Origin: Magnolia sinica
Taxonomy: Eukaryota > Streptophyta > Magnoliopsida > Magnoliales > Magnoliaceae
Assembly (NCBI RefSeq): GCF_029962835.1
Contig: NC_080573.1
Location: 85,970,001 to 86,034,000 of the forward strand
Length of the DNA stretch: 64,000 bases
Direction of reading: 5' to 3'
In this document: positions 10,503-22,065 of the stretch, piece after piece
Numbering within the stretch: the first letter of the stretch is position 1
Layout of the letters: every line of letters starts with the position of its first letter
Position numbers and translations under genes: made by a program
The notes under the pieces: model-generated
Databases searched by the model: none
Told to the model about the DNA's origin: nothing
Seen by the model: the letters and a program-made list of their open reading frames with translations, nothing else

Positions 10503-11084
10503 TGTTGCACTTGATGTCTTAAATCTTATTTTTGGTATGCTTGACCGGTCGAGGGACTGGCTCGACCGGTCAAGGGAGCTGCTCGACTAGTCGAGGCTTA
10601 CTCGACCCGAAGTCCAGTGAGCACAGATTTTTAGTGTCCGGGCCGCTCGACCGGTCAAGGGGGTCCCTCAACCAGTCGAGGACTCGGCTCGACCAGTCGA
10701 GGTTACGCAAATTCGAGTTCGGATCTTGTGCGGACTGCGAAAATCTGAGGCGGTTTCGCAAGGTTGTGAAAGGGAAGTTTCTTAAACTATAAATAGGGGT
10801 CCCTAAGTCTATTCTAATGTATTCTAAGGCTTCTTAAAGGTATTCTAAAGGGTTATAGGGTTATCAAAGGGTGTAGCAAGGGTGAGATTCGACATTGTTC
10901 AAATCAGGTAAGTCCTCTCTCTTTGTAATTGATGCTTTTATAGTGGATATTTGTGTCTTGTGCCGTGGTTTTTTCCCGAAAGGGTTTTCCACGTTAAACC
11001 TGTGTTCTCTTGTGTGTGCTTGGTGCCATTGGATTACTATCCTAGATCTAAATTTGTGTGATTTTACAGGCTAAAATCCCAACA
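10503..11084 (+). repeat. 5' LTR of the copia element
   Basis: Matches 13684-14226. U3 holds repeated near-perfect palindromes of the type CTCGACCGGTCGAG (10540-10705) directly upstream of a TATA box. Confidence 0.85.
10788..10795 (+). promoter_or_regulatory. TATA box in copia LTR
   Basis: TATAAATA followed by 'ggggtccc', about 85 bases after the palindrome cluster. The matching site in the 3' LTR reads 'ctataaataagggtccc' near 13926. Confidence 0.65.
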
Positions 11085-11085
11085 A

Positions 11086-11098
11086 GTGGGATCAAAGC
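11086..11098 (+). other. Primer binding site (degenerate)
   Basis: 'gtgggatcaaagc' follows the LTR end. It is a diverged form of the copia site TGGTATCAGAGC. Confidence 0.6.
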
Positions 11099-11139
11099 AA
11101 TCGTTGGGGCACAGATTTAAATCTGCAGGATTAGTAATA

Positions 11140-11847
11140 ATGGCAAGTACTAGGTATGAGATTGAGAAGTACTCAGGGAAAAATAATTTTGAATTATGGA
11201 AGATCAAGATGATTAGTTCCTTAATCAAGCAAGGCGAAGATGGTGCTCTTGAGGAGTGAAAGTCTACTATGACTGATGATGATTGGAATACTCTTGATAA
11301 GAAGGCTTTATCATCGATCCGTTTATGTCACACGAATGAGGTTCTCTACAACGTCATGAGGGAGAAAACTGCAGCTAAATTATGGGTGAAGTTAGAGGAT
11401 GTCTATGCGAAAAAATCCTTTGAAAATCTCCTACACTTGAAGCGGCAGTGGTATAACTTTAAGATGAAAAATAGTGGAGATCTGGAGGCTCACATCAGCA
11501 ACTTTAATAAATTGATTTGCAAATTGCTAGATATGGAGGAAGTGATAAAAGATGAAGAACAAACATGTATGTTGTTGAATTCTCTCCCGGCGTCTTATGA
11601 ATCATTCAAGAACACAATGTGCTCCATGAATAAAACTCTGAGTGTCGAAACCCTTATCTTGGTCCTTCAAGGGAATGCTATCAGAAAGCTTAACGTCGAT
11701 ATAGAGATATCTTCTGAGGCATTGCTTATAAGAGGCAAGAATTCTGAACAAGGTACAGGTTCTTCAGGTTTTAGATCCAAATCTAGGGGCAAGGGCAAAG
11801 GAAAGGTAAAAGTGCTGGAATTGTGGGACGGAAGGACATATGAATAA
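11140..11847 (+). pseudogene. Ty1-copia gag
   Basis: The ATG at 11140 opens 'MASTRYEIEKYSGKNNFELW', the usual start of plant copia Gag. A TGA at 11257 interrupts it where the family normally has tryptophan; the same frame then runs from 11269 to 11847. Recognisable parts are 'LWVKLEDVYAKKS', 'LKRQWYNFKMKNSGD' and 'LLNSLPASYESF' (Retrotran_gag_2 family). The frame leaves the element's zinc knuckle by a one-base shift near 11815. Gag packages the element RNA in cytoplasmic particles. It is inactive as it stands because of the stop and the frameshift. Confidence 0.85.
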
Positions 11848-12540
11848 GGATTGTGAACACTCTAAATCTAAGAGAGAAGATTCTAAGGCTTCGTACAGGG
11901 AGGCCAATCCTTCCACGTCAGATGGATCGAGTGGATGTAATGGTAATGCTTTGTCTGTGTCTACGATCAGGAGGCCATACGATGATCGTAAGGACGAGTG
12001 GATGCTAGACACAGGAGCATCTTTTCACATGACTCCTCATCGGAGTTAGTTCACCAGCTACAGGGAGTGCGATGGTGGATAGGTATTTATGGACAATGGC
12101 ATTATCTGTAATGTTGTGGCTATTGGTTCAGTGCGCATCAAGATGTTTGATGGGGTGGAGTATACCTTGACTGATGTCAGGCATGTTCTTGATTTGAAGC
12201 AGAATCTAATTTCTTTTGGTATACTTGAGGCAAAAGGATGTAAGTACACAACTATTGATGGTGTTCTTAAGGTATCTAAGGGGGCACGGGTAATCATGAA
12301 AGTACAACGACTCGGTAACTTATACAGGTTGATCGAGAGCACTTTAAAAGGTGGAGCTGCAGTGGATATAGTGGATTCCACCTCTGCACGTATGTGGCAT
12401 GTTGGGTATAGCCATATGAGCGGGCAGGGCAGGAAGGCTGAGACACGCAGACAGGGATATAGAGCAAGTGGAGCAGTCACCTATGAGAAGAATCACACGG
12501 CACGATCGCAGGATATCGGCGTGGTACATGGATGACTCCA
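11815..12540 (+). pseudogene. Ty1-copia zinc knuckle, protease and pre-integrase domain
   Basis: After the frameshift the sequence reads CWNCGTEGHMNKDC (11817-11858), a perfect CX2CX4HX4C knuckle. The aspartic protease active site is 'WMLDTGASFHMTPH' (12001-12045), followed by a stop. The frame from 12089 continues 'VRHVLDLKQNLISFG', typical copia protease-to-integrase text, and ends in a pre-integrase remnant (MWHVGYSHMSGQG, 12392-12430) with its HHCC zinc site incomplete. Past about 12480 the text no longer matches integrase. Confidence 0.8.
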
Positions 12541-12639
12541 ATATCGCAGGGGATTCATCTTCTATTCAGATGGCTCTAGGTGAGCCTGGTGCTTAGAAGT
12601 GAAATGTGACTATGGGCGATGTGATGGATTCATTATACT

Positions 12640-13620
12640 AGACCGACATATGGAAGCAGGTGGAGCTTCCAGTGGGCTGGAGAGCGGTTGGATGCAGGTG
12701 GATCTTCAGGAGGATATAACTTAGATACAGGGCGAGGTTGGTAGCGAAGGGTTATGCTCAGAGAGAAGGGATCAACTTTTCAGAGATATTCATGCCAATA
12801 GTATAGCAGGTGTCTATTAGATCCGTGATTGGCGCTAGTTGGCTAATGTGATCTTGAGTTGGAAGGATATATGTGGATTTACACTTTTGTAATGAAAATT
12901 AGAAGAGCAGATCTACATGAAGCAACCAAAGTAGTTCGAAGTTAAAAGGGTTGAGAAAAGACTATACAAGAGGTCGTGGTTCGACTTGTCGCCTAGACAG
13001 TGGTTTAATTCCTTCATGGTGAGTCAGGAATTGATGACATATAGATCGTCAATTATGATATGTCTGAAATCAATGTACTGAAGACTCGGTTAAGTAAGAC
13101 ATTCGGGGTGAAGGATCGGGGGGCTGCAAAGATGGTTCTCGACATTGAGACTGAAAGAGAAGTAGGCTTTGGTTATCTCAGGTAGAATACCTTGGGTAGG
13201 TATTGATCAAGGAGGTGATGGATCATGTAAAGCCAGAGAGCGTTCCCTACTTGTCTCTCCTCAAGTTTTTCTCAGGACATGTCCTAAAACAAATGAGGAA
13301 AAGCAGGATATCTCATGAGCCTTATTTGAATGCGGTTGGCAGTGTATGCCAGGGTCTGGATTAAATCGGTTGTTTTACAGGCTATCAATATTGTGAGTAA
13401 GTACTTCGGCAAGCAATATTGGGTAGCAGTGAGATGGTAAGAAGACTACGTCTTTCCTTTTGAGAAGACAGGAGTAAAGGTAGTTGAGCACGTAGATTTT
13501 AATTCAGCAAACATACTCACCTAGATCGTTCCTACAGAGAAGTTCAAGTTCTGTGTAACTTCTCTAGGCTTGGCGATGGCGAAAAAGAATGACGGAGTGT
13601 GCAAAAGAAGATATGATGTG
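12640..13620 (+). pseudogene. Ty1-copia RT/RNase H remnants
   Basis: Short stretches in changing frames: 'ARLVAKGYAQREGINFSEIF' (12732-12792), 'QIYMKQPK' (12908-12932), 'SPRQWFNSF' (12991-13017), 'GVKDRGAAKMVLDIE' (13108-13152) and, near 13500, 'VDFNSANILT'. These follow copia RT and RNase H order, but the integrase and the RT catalytic YVDD region are not readable. Heavy decay with a deletion of integrase. Confidence 0.7.
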
Positions 13621-13683
13621 ATGCATAGATAAAAGAAGAGGATAAAGAGCTACATGATTGAAGATTGAAGACATGGTGGAGAT

Positions 13684-14226
13684 TGTTGCACTTGATGTCT
13701 TAAATCTTATTTTTAGTATGCTCGACTGGTCGATAGAGCTGCTCGACTAGTCGAGGCTTGCTCGACTCGAAGTCCAGTGAGCACAGATTTTTAGTGTCCA
13801 GGCCGCTTGACCGGTCAAGGGGGTCCCTCGACCAGTCGAGTTTATAGAAATTCGAGTCCGGATCTTGTGCGGACTGCGGAAATCTGAGGTGGTTTCGCAA
13901 TGGTGTGAAAGGAAAGTTTCATAAACTATAAATAAGGGTCCCTAGGTCTATTCTAATATATTTTAAGGCTTCCTAAAGGTATTCTAAAGGGTTCTAGGGT
14001 TATCAAAGGGTGTAGCAAGGGTGAGATTCGAGGTTGTTCGAATCGGGTAAGTCCTCTCTCTTTGTAATTGATGCTTTCATAGTGGAGATCTGTCGCTTTA
14101 TGCTGTGGGTTTTTCTCGAAAGGGTTTTCCACGTTAAATATGTGTGTTCTCTTGTGTATGCTTGGTGCCATTGGATTACTATCCTAAATTTAGATCTGTG
14201 TGATTCCGCAGGCCAAAATCCCAACA
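13684..14226 (+). repeat. 3' LTR of the copia element
   Basis: Same start and end as 10503-11084, but about 40 bases shorter because part of the palindrome cluster (now 13720-13845) is lost. Confidence 0.85.
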
Positions 14227-14231
14227 AGGGG

Positions 14232-15049
14232 TTCCTCTGCAACTATTATAGGGAAGAATTTAATGGGCCGCCATAATTAATTAAGAGGTTTTTGGATGAT
14301 ATAGCCCACCTGATGGTTGGATTTCACTCTATTTTTAGGGTTCCATTTACTTGACATCCATGCGGATGGGTTGGATGCCTTAAACGCCACCCTGGCCCCA
14401 AACACAGCTAACTGCAAGAAATTCTTCTTGTGACATTTGCAGAGGAATCTGCATCATAATAAATGTTGTGAATGCAGTTCTTTTCCGAAGAAGCAAACGA
14501 ATTAAAAGAAGAAAAGGACATATAACCGCAATGGAATTTTGGGGATATTCAAAGAAAGGAATTATATTGTAGGGTTTTGACAGAATGTGGGCCTCATGGT
14601 AGTTCTCATCAGGGGCTTGATTTGCAGGTCAGATGGCACATGTATCAAAGATTCGGTCCATCCATTAGGTAGTGTGTTCTGCAAACATGCCACGTACAAA
14701 AATATCAGGGAAGTCACTCACATGTAGGTTGTATAAAGTACAATAGAAAACTGTTCATTTGCTTACGATCAGAGCATAGAAAAACTCCGATGTAAAGTTC
14801 ATATTTATTTTTTTTTTAAAAAAATGATATTAACCCATTATTGGATAACCTAGCCATGAACATTACTACGCCTGCATATAAAATTTTTTAACCATTTCAA
14901 TTGAGAGAGATGTTCCATCGACACCAGGTCATATCATAGGTTCAAGTACCCATTGTGGTGAAATCACACTGTGGCGTGGTGTGAGTATGTGTGTGCATGT
15001 GAGGTGTGAGTGCGTGAGTAAAAAAAAAAAAGGTTCAATCGTTGGAAGT
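14232..15049. other. Unassigned intergenic sequence
   Basis: AT-rich, no gene recognised. Contains phrases such as 'gcccacctgatgg' that resemble other dispersed repeats here. Confidence 0.45.
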
Positions 15050-15440
15050 TACATTGCTCCGACTGGCATTGAAATAATTAGCAGTACATTCCATTGATCC
15101 AAACTGTTCCATCATGTAAACACCGTGCTGATCTGACAACTATAATCATTTAATCAATGCCCATTAATAAGGACTGTCAAGATTATTTATAGAAAATAGG
15201 TCCTATCAACAATTTGTTCAGTCGATCTATTTAATAGGAACAGTCATGAATTGCTTATAATTCCAATGAATTACTTTTGTCAGGCAATTGTAACCATCCC
15301 ATCCATGGCTTGAAAAAATAAAAATCCTAATAGAAGAAGATAAGGTCAAATCACGGCTAGATTGGATCAGTGTGATTTTTGCATGGTAGACCATGAAATG
15401 TCATATAGATTTAATGGACATCTCAATCAATCAGTTGGAC
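15050..15440. repeat. Dispersed repeat, pair with 24380-24700
   Basis: Shares 'aggcaattgtaacca', 'catggcttgaaaaaat' and 'actgtccaagtgaac' in the same order and orientation with 24380-24700. Confidence 0.6.
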
Positions 15441-15833
15441 TGTCCAAGTGAACCATTACAGCTAGGAGTACTGTGGTGTTCTTCCAGCATGGGATCATTT
15501 ATCCTCTATTAAAAATATATATTTTAATATTATTTATATATAATACGTACATGCATATACAGCATTATTTCTCACTCTGGTATTTTCTTTTGCTATAAAA
15601 AAATACGAAACGGCCATATAAAGCAATATTTTTTCTTCATATATTTTCTTTTAATTTAAAGTTCATTTCAAAAAGAAAACGAAATAAAAGAAAGAATATT
15701 TTAAGAGAAGCCTCATTGATGATGGGCCGTCCTCATTTATAGTGGGGATTGCTAAGTTGATGGACAAAAGAAGCCCAATGATTGCTAGACAAGACATGTG
15801 CCGGCCCCAAGGAGGTAGGTCCCAGTGGGGACG
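15441..15833. other. AT-rich sequence flanking the CACTA insertion
   Basis: No gene recognised. Ends in 'gtggggacg', where 'acg' is the left copy of the CACTA target duplication. Confidence 0.45.
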
Positions 15834-15862
15834 CACTACACCAAAATATCATTTCTGGAACG
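15834..15862 (+). repeat. CACTA left terminal inverted repeat
   Basis: The first 14 bases are identical to the complement of the right end; similarity continues imperfectly for about 15 more. Confidence 0.9.
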
Positions 15863-16158
15863 AAACATGATTTTGGTTCTGAAACGGTTTAACGTTTTAA
15901 GCCGTTCCAGATTTGGAACCGTACCACAGCAAATAAAATAAATAATAAAAAAATAATAATATTCAACCGAGCCAAATTCTATCTCCGTTCTCTCTCCCTC
16001 TCTCTTCCGCTCCCTCACGCCTGATTTCCCTCTCTCTCTCCATCACTCCCGATCTCTCTCCCGCTCCCTCACGCCTGATTTCTCCCTCTTTCTCATTTCT
16101 TGCCTCTTTTTGTTCCTTCGTCTCTCTTTCCGTACATGCGAAATGAAATGCATTTTTC

Positions 16159-16162
<4 letters not shown>

Positions 16163-16192
<30 letters not shown>
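16163..16192. repeat. (AG)n microsatellite
   Basis: Fifteen AG units just upstream of the ATG at 16201, a frequent feature of plant 5' untranslated leaders. Confidence 0.9.
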
Positions 16193-16195
<3 letters not shown>

Positions 16196-16200
16196 CGTTA

Positions 16201-16377
16201 ATGGCAGTAGATCTTAAGCAAGATGTGAAGGAAAACCCTAATTTTCAGTCTATCTTTTCGTTGGGAGACGTTTCAATTTCGTTTCAGTCAGAAGCATCTC
16301 TCTATCCATACATCCGAGTGGAAATGGCCATGGAAATGTCAGATTTCTTCTCAGATCTTGCATTTTCCTGCAATTGA
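16201..16377 (+). CDS. Small open frame at the start of captured genic DNA, unknown
   Basis: A 58-residue frame starting MAVDLKQDVKENPNF, placed directly after a C/T-rich leader and a (GA)n tract, as at the start of a plant gene. It ends TGA at 16375. No domain is recognised; it is acidic and rich in Ser and Phe. Downstream (16378-16700) has 'cagattccagggttc' and 'agggttttctgtgg' text like a first intron or 5' leader of a plant gene. It may be a captured first exon, an upstream ORF, or chance. Confidence 0.3.
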   Translation: MAVDLKQDVKENPNFQSIFSLGDVSISFQSEASLYPYIRVEMAMEMSDFFSDLAFSCN

Positions 16378-18227
16378 GGCGTGTTGAAAGCAAAAGACAG
16401 ACGAATACCACGCTTTCCGACGATTTTCCGCAAGAGGACGCTGCGGATTTGTTAATTTCAGGCTTTCTGAAGGTTCTTTTAGCAGATTCGGTGATTTTCA
16501 AGTTTTTTTTTTCCTCGATTTGTAACAGATTCCAGGGTTCTTAGGGGCAGATTCATAGAATTAGGGTTTTCTGTGGTGTTTTTGTTTTGAATGATTTGGT
16601 GGTTTCTAGGGTTCGTTGTGTGCTTCTGTGGGTTTTTGAAGGGTTTCAAGTATTCTTGTTATTTGCATAATTGAAGGGTTTCAAAAACTGCTACAGCTGC
16701 TCACAGGGGTGGTTATCAGGAATCAACTCTGTATATGCACCATTCATTTGGTGGGCCCCACCATGTGTTGTGCGCAAAAATCAGAACAGTCCTGTCATCA
16801 GCTAGGGGAACATGTGCGTTAAGGGTGTGGACTGTTAGACATTTTTTTTTCCTTAACCATCTTATACATGAACTCAGCCAAGGACATGTCCAGCCTAATT
16901 TTTAGGCTGTGCATATGCGCAAGCGGCACCAGATCAATCGCCCTGCATCAAACATATGCCACACTAGCACATGTACAAGAAATACAAATTGGATCAAATG
17001 AATGACAGATCTGGCCCGATTTTTTTGCTATAATGCATATGCAGAAGCACCACCAGATCAACAGTCTGGAGATCGCGAAGAGTAGTATTCAGATGGCTTC
17101 CTGCACTTTTCTCCAATAACATGGTGGTGAAACTGTCTTGATTACGTTGATATGGTGGGCCACAATATATGTGGATGATGAGACAACTATTTGACTATCC
17201 AATTGTTGTGAGTTTTACTTTGTTGAGTGTAGGCCACTGCTGTTGACTCTTCCTTTGGCAGGCCACTACTTGTGTGAGGGTTCCTGAAGTCCAATCCTAT
17301 TCTCTCTGGGATATGGCTAGGAGTATATATATCCATCTTCTCCTACATGTATTGGCCATCTGATTACTGGATCAGACTGACTTCGGGCCTGGGCAACAGT
17401 TGGATCATCATCTCATTTTTTTATTATTATTATTTTTTAATGTTATATAGATATGCTATATGTTGACAAACATGCTGCAAGGATTTAATTGTGTTTATTT
17501 CATTTGTATCATGCAGAAGGCTTCCTTCTACAAATGTTCAGTCACCTGACATAAATGCACTGTAGTTCTGGAAATGAGCAGGTATTCCATTCATATGAGT
17601 TTTTAGACCATTTCCACCTTTTTGTCTGGAAAATTCCACACTCGGATGCTCAAACTACATTTCGTTGTTGTTCAATTTATATAGTCCTACTTAGTGACAT
17701 TGATAATTAGTGGAGCAATTAGCTACTTTGCTGGTGAGTTTTTGTTTTGGAGAAGATAAGTTCAATTTATTTAGTCCTACTTAGTGACATTGATAATTCA
17801 TGTTAATTGCACTTCTCTTGTTTCAGGATGGAAAAACTGTATGCAACTTCAAGACAGTTTTCATGCCCCAATGCAGCATGGCCCTGTACTTCTGTACTGC
17901 TCATGAGTTGTTTTAGCATAAATTAGTGGCACATTGTTTTTAGATTTTAATTAGAAATTTTTTGACATTCAAGCTCTTGCTCTTGTAGGAGGAGCTACAG
18001 TTTAATTAGATTTGTTTTCTTTTTGATATATGAGCTCTTGCTTTTACAGGAGAAGCTAACTGGCACGCAGGAAGCGATTGGATGGGATGTAGAGGATGGC
18101 TGTGAATGAAAATTTACACTGTAGTATGACAATGTGCATACTTTGTGGTTCGGGATATTTGAATGGTTTGGGATGTTTGGATGATCTTTTCACACTATAG
18201 TATGACAATGTGCATACTTTGTGGGTG

Positions 18228-18254
18228 TTTTTTTTTTTTTTTTTTTTTTTTTTT
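18228..18254. repeat. Poly(T) run
   Basis: Twenty-seven T residues inside the CACTA element, flanked on both sides by the word 'gtatgacaatgtgcatac' at about 18125 and 18200. This may be a slippage expansion or the scar of a retroposed tail. Confidence 0.8.
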
Positions 18255-19144
18255 GTCATTTGGTTTGGCTACTAATGTTCAGTACTTCAATACTTGTTTC
18301 TGTAATGCTTGAGATATATTAATACTTTATTTATGTTTGGATGTAATATGCTCATTCAAAGTGAAACAGTTATTTAGAGTGTAGGCTCGGGAGGAGGTCC
18401 ACAATGCTTCACCAGGGAGTTTACATAGGTCCATGATCAAAGCTGCCCAACAGGTGCAGTGCAGGTCACAATCCCACCTTCCCTACCCAAAATTCAGGTC
18501 AGTCTAACTCTTATCATTTGATAAGCCATATATATAGATTAAATGTTGACTATCCATTTCTTTAGCATACATTTAGCTCACCTAGTTTGACACCATCCTG
18601 ATTCTTGGACCTGGGCATATTTTCTAGGTGAAGTTTTCTAAGCCCACACATGGGTAGAGCCTTTTCCAACAACATACAGCCGCATGTACCAATATAACAT
18701 AAGGTGCGAGAACAGAACTTTCCATTCAAATATTGCACCAATTGCAACAGTAGTGTTTTCCCAACATGAAATAAAAATAGATGCACAAGACATTGAACAC
18801 ATAAGCTATCTTTTCTGTCCATTTGGTGCATTTGTTTGGCTTTTCCAAATCTACCAATCTATGGATCACACATTGTAATATCTTACTGATTGGATGTTTC
18901 TGAGTGCCCAAAAATAGTTGGACAGCAAGTTTTAGAAAGGCCCACTCATTCAATGGTTGGGATCATAATGTGGGGTAATTGAAGATAATTCTCATCTTTG
19001 AAATGTCCATGCCATATTTCGCATTTTACTCCAGTGTTACAAACTTGAGATTTAAAACTTTCTGAAAGAAAGTTGATAATTGAATACTATCTGTTTTGGA
19101 GGCTATGTATTGCTGATTTTGTTCAGGCCATGACTGTCCAACAG

Positions 19145-19261
19145 GTTTGAGGCACCTATGGATCTAAAGAAAGAGCGGGAAAGATTAATATTTGAACAAA
19201 AGTATGGGGAAGCATTCACTTCAGCCCATGAATTGTTGGATGTTTATTTGGTTTTTAGATA
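19145..19261 (+). other. Possible captured exon, unidentified
   Basis: After 'tgtccaacag' (an acceptable splice acceptor) a frame reads 'FEAPMDLKKERERLIFEQKY' and continues about 17 residues to a stop at 19259. It is charged and helix-like, and not recognised as a known family. Its only support is position between intron-like T-rich stretches. Confidence 0.3.
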
Positions 19262-20410
19262 ATGCAGATTTCGATTAGTTTTTCAGAGTTTATAATTGAG
19301 AAGATGAGCATGTGCTCTTGAAGTATTGTCTCTCACTCTCTCTCTTTTTTATGACATCTCATCCTTGTCTTTTTCTATATTTTTAGTTCTTCAATTTTGC
19401 TGCATAACTTTTCTGTATGATGATATTCGTTGTAGGAAGCTATTCGTTGGGGTACTAATTATCTTCGCAAAACTACTGCTCATCTAAACACCATATATGT
19501 GCATGTTGCTTTTTCTTTTTCTCTAATTCTTCTTGGGGTTGGATTTGCTTTCTTTTTCTTTTTTCTCATGTGGGATCTCTGTTTTTTTTCAGAAAAAAGC
19601 TGTTGAATTTGTATTTTCCATTTGTTTGGGATTTTTTTTTTTTTTTTGGATTTCTTTGCTGGGTTTTTCCATCCGTTTTTGGAATGTTGATTTCTGGTTC
19701 TTATAACTTTTTGGAGTTTTTTTAGAAGAAAAGAGGAATAAGAGACAAAAAGCTATTTTTTTTTTGTTGTTGAAGATTTTAAGCAATGAAAATGGTTTTT
19801 GGGATTTTTAGAGGGCTTGAAAGAAAGAGAAGCAGAGAAAACAGAGCAATGCGAGTTTTTATTTTTGGTTACAGGTGGGTGATGCTAACAAGGATCATGC
19901 GTGTTGAACACAATGAAGTCAGGAAAAACACATGCTGTAGTTATGTAACACATGCATAGATCAACACATCACATTTTAATGCAACTTGGTTATCAAGGCA
20001 ATGGTTAATCACATTTTGATCCAGTTTGGTTATCTGGAGCATTTTTTATATGAATAGTAACTCTGTTACTGAAAAATGTGGATCTTTAGCATTGATTAGA
20101 GAAGTGCTTATATTTTGTAACAAAACCAGATGGTTATTAGTCTTGTACATTTAATAGTTGGGAGTTTTGTCTATGGCGGCACAAAAACAAAGAGCAAATC
20201 TGGGACTGGACCTGAGTCAGCAATGGAATCTGAACATCCGACAGGTGAGAAACCTCGTTTGGGGATCGACTGATGAGCCATTCTGATTATGCATGCACTT
20301 GTATCAAGTCGGATGTTGGATTTGTTCAATGAATATAGCTTTTGGGCTGTAAGCTTGAGACAACGATTTCTACAACTTATTCAGTTTGACTTGAGTCAAT
20401 TTATATCCAG

Positions 20411-20554
20411 GTTGGGGGAGTTGAGACTGTTACTCTTGGAGATGATGAAGCCCCTGCTAGAGGTTGTCAGAAAAGCATTCTTGAGAGAAAAGCTCCTCCA
20501 ACCTTCCATTTTCTGATTGAAATGAGGGAAAGGAAATATTGGGTCACGCATCGG
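20411..20554 (+). CDS. Captured exon: SpoIIIAA/ycf45-like P-loop ATPase, C-terminal part
   Basis: Between an acceptor 'tatatccag' and a donor 'gtacgt' lies a 144-base exon of exactly 48 codons with no stop. It begins VGGVETVTLGDDEA, continues QKSILERKAPPTF and ends ERKYWVTHR. From memory this matches the C-terminal end of the plant ycf45/SpoIIIAA-type ATPase family (plastid-linked nuclear proteins), where 'VGG..SVTLGDEEA' and 'QKTVLERKAPPTF' are strongly conserved after the ATPase core. The Walker motifs lie upstream in the family and are not seen here, so this is a fragment. Frame and splice signals are intact, which suggests recent capture or constraint. No database check was possible. Confidence 0.6.
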
Positions 20555-20947
20555 GTACGTCAACAATTGGGACCACAATTTGGATGGCCTGGACTGACAT
20601 CCATTCATGCCGCATGTACAGTGGATCAGTCTTCTCCACCATTTGTAGCAAATGGGGGAAAATACACTTGTGTAGCCCATAAAGAAAACATGCCTTCAAA
20701 CTTTGATATTCTCAGCATCTATGTACTCTATTTACATTTCATTCATTTGCACTCTATTTATGAATTATTAGCTCCAGATATAGGTCTTTTCCTATCTAAA
20801 AGTAAAAGAACTCATGTTATATGTTTGTCATTGTCTCATTGCACACATGTTCAGAATATTTCGAGACATGATCATGGGTGATAATCCTTGCATCTTATAT
20901 GATTCTTTTAATCTATGCATCTTATATTATTCTTTTATTCTATGCAG

Positions 20948-20998
20948 ACTGAAAGGAGTGTTGATATGTTGCTCCATGGTAAAAAGCCCTTGGTTGAG
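20948..20998 (+). CDS. Captured exon: next exon of the same ycf45-like gene
   Basis: Acceptor 'ttctatgcag', then 51 bases (17 codons) reading TERSVDMLLHGKKPLVE, then donor 'gtaatg'. The family has a 'VD.LL.G' segment at this place after 'TF..E', so it is the natural continuation of the exon at 20411-20554. The phase is compatible (144 + 51 bases, both multiples of three). The intron between, 20555-20947, has plausible plant length and T-rich composition. No later exon is recognised. Confidence 0.55.
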
Positions 20999-21999
20999 GT
21001 AATGATAGCAAAACCTCCGTACCCAGCACTACTTTAAGCATTTACTTTAAACATATGGCTAGAATAGGGTTTTGACAAATTCTTTGAAAACTAGGAATGC
21101 AGATTCACCTTGGTTGACCGATGAGTCAAAACTTGATCATGGGTATAAGGTACAGTTACTAATTGTTGCATTGGTTCCCATTAATAAGGAGATTGATAAA
21201 TCATAAACACGCCTTAAACACGTAAGGTTGTCCCTGAACAAATTTCTCAGGCCAGCGTCACATTTTTGCCGTATTTTCTATGGCCTTCATCAGACTGATG
21301 CCCAAGTCAGTTTGCTTTGCCCCCAAACTTTGTAATGACATTTTGTTGGCTCTCTTTTACATTGGTAAGTTTTAAACGGTTGATAAGAAGCAAACTGCTG
21401 CTAATCATGCAAGTTCTAGAAAATTCTGATGCATAATGTTGGGTGTTATCCACTGCTAATCATACATTGGTGTTGGCTTTCTTTTACTGCTCAAACTGCC
21501 AACCTATTTCCAGAATGTCATGCGTGTCGGTTTCTGACTGCGGTCGACCTTGGTATGTTGTCTTTTTATTACTCCCATTTAAATATTTACAATGTCTTTT
21601 AGACTTATCTCATACAGACTTGATTTCCATTTTTATCATGCAAACTTCTGTATATTTTATAACTTCAGTTGCAGGTTGGGCTAGGGCTAGGGCCAGGGCC
21701 AGGTTTCTTCTCCCATTTGCTAATGGGTTGGGCTTGGACTAATACAATCAGGCATGAAAAGAGTATCAGTCATATATTTTTGGTCACAATGCACGTCAGT
21801 TAAAGACACTTTCATATCACTAGAGGCTGGAATAAAGGGATTGCTTTTGTCAATGGTTTTAATATTGGAAGATTCTGGCCAGTAAAGTAGCAACTTATTT
21901 ACTTTAGTAGTTGCATTTAAGATTGCTTGTGGTTATTGTTTTCTCTTTCTGGATTCAAAATTAAAATTTGAACAATGTTGTTGGGTGACTTATTTGCAG

Positions 22000-22065
22000 T
22001 CAGGTGGACCACAATGCAACCTTTATGTTCCTGCTCCTCTCCTTCAAAAGGGGGAAAATGCTGTG
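22000..22065 (+). CDS. Captured exon resembling beta-galactosidase (GH35) C-terminal segment
   Basis: Acceptor 'tatttgcag' at 21991-21999, then 66 bases (22 codons), then donor 'gtatg'. The exon reads SGGPQCNLYVPAPLLQKGEN plus two residues. Plant family-35 beta-galactosidases, which trim galactose from cell-wall polysaccharides outside the cell, have a 'GPQ..LYVPAP.L..GEN' motif near their C-terminal jelly-roll region; the match is from memory. No catalytic part is present. This would be a second host gene sampled by the same transposon. The next open stretch (22093-22371) is Arg-rich and unrecognised. Confidence 0.45.

Larger units (their letters stand above)
10503..14226 (+). mobile_element. 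Ty1-copia LTR retrotransposon, degenerate
   Basis: LTRs at 10503-11084 and 13684-14226 both begin TGTTGCACTTGATG and end ATCCCAACA. The order is gag, CCHC knuckle, protease, pre-integrase domain, then RT/RNase H debris, which is copia order. Integrase is essentially missing. Flanks 'aaggg' (10498-10502) and 'agggg' (14227-14231) are an imperfect 5-bp target duplication. It sits six bases after the gypsy 3' LTR. Confidence 0.85.
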
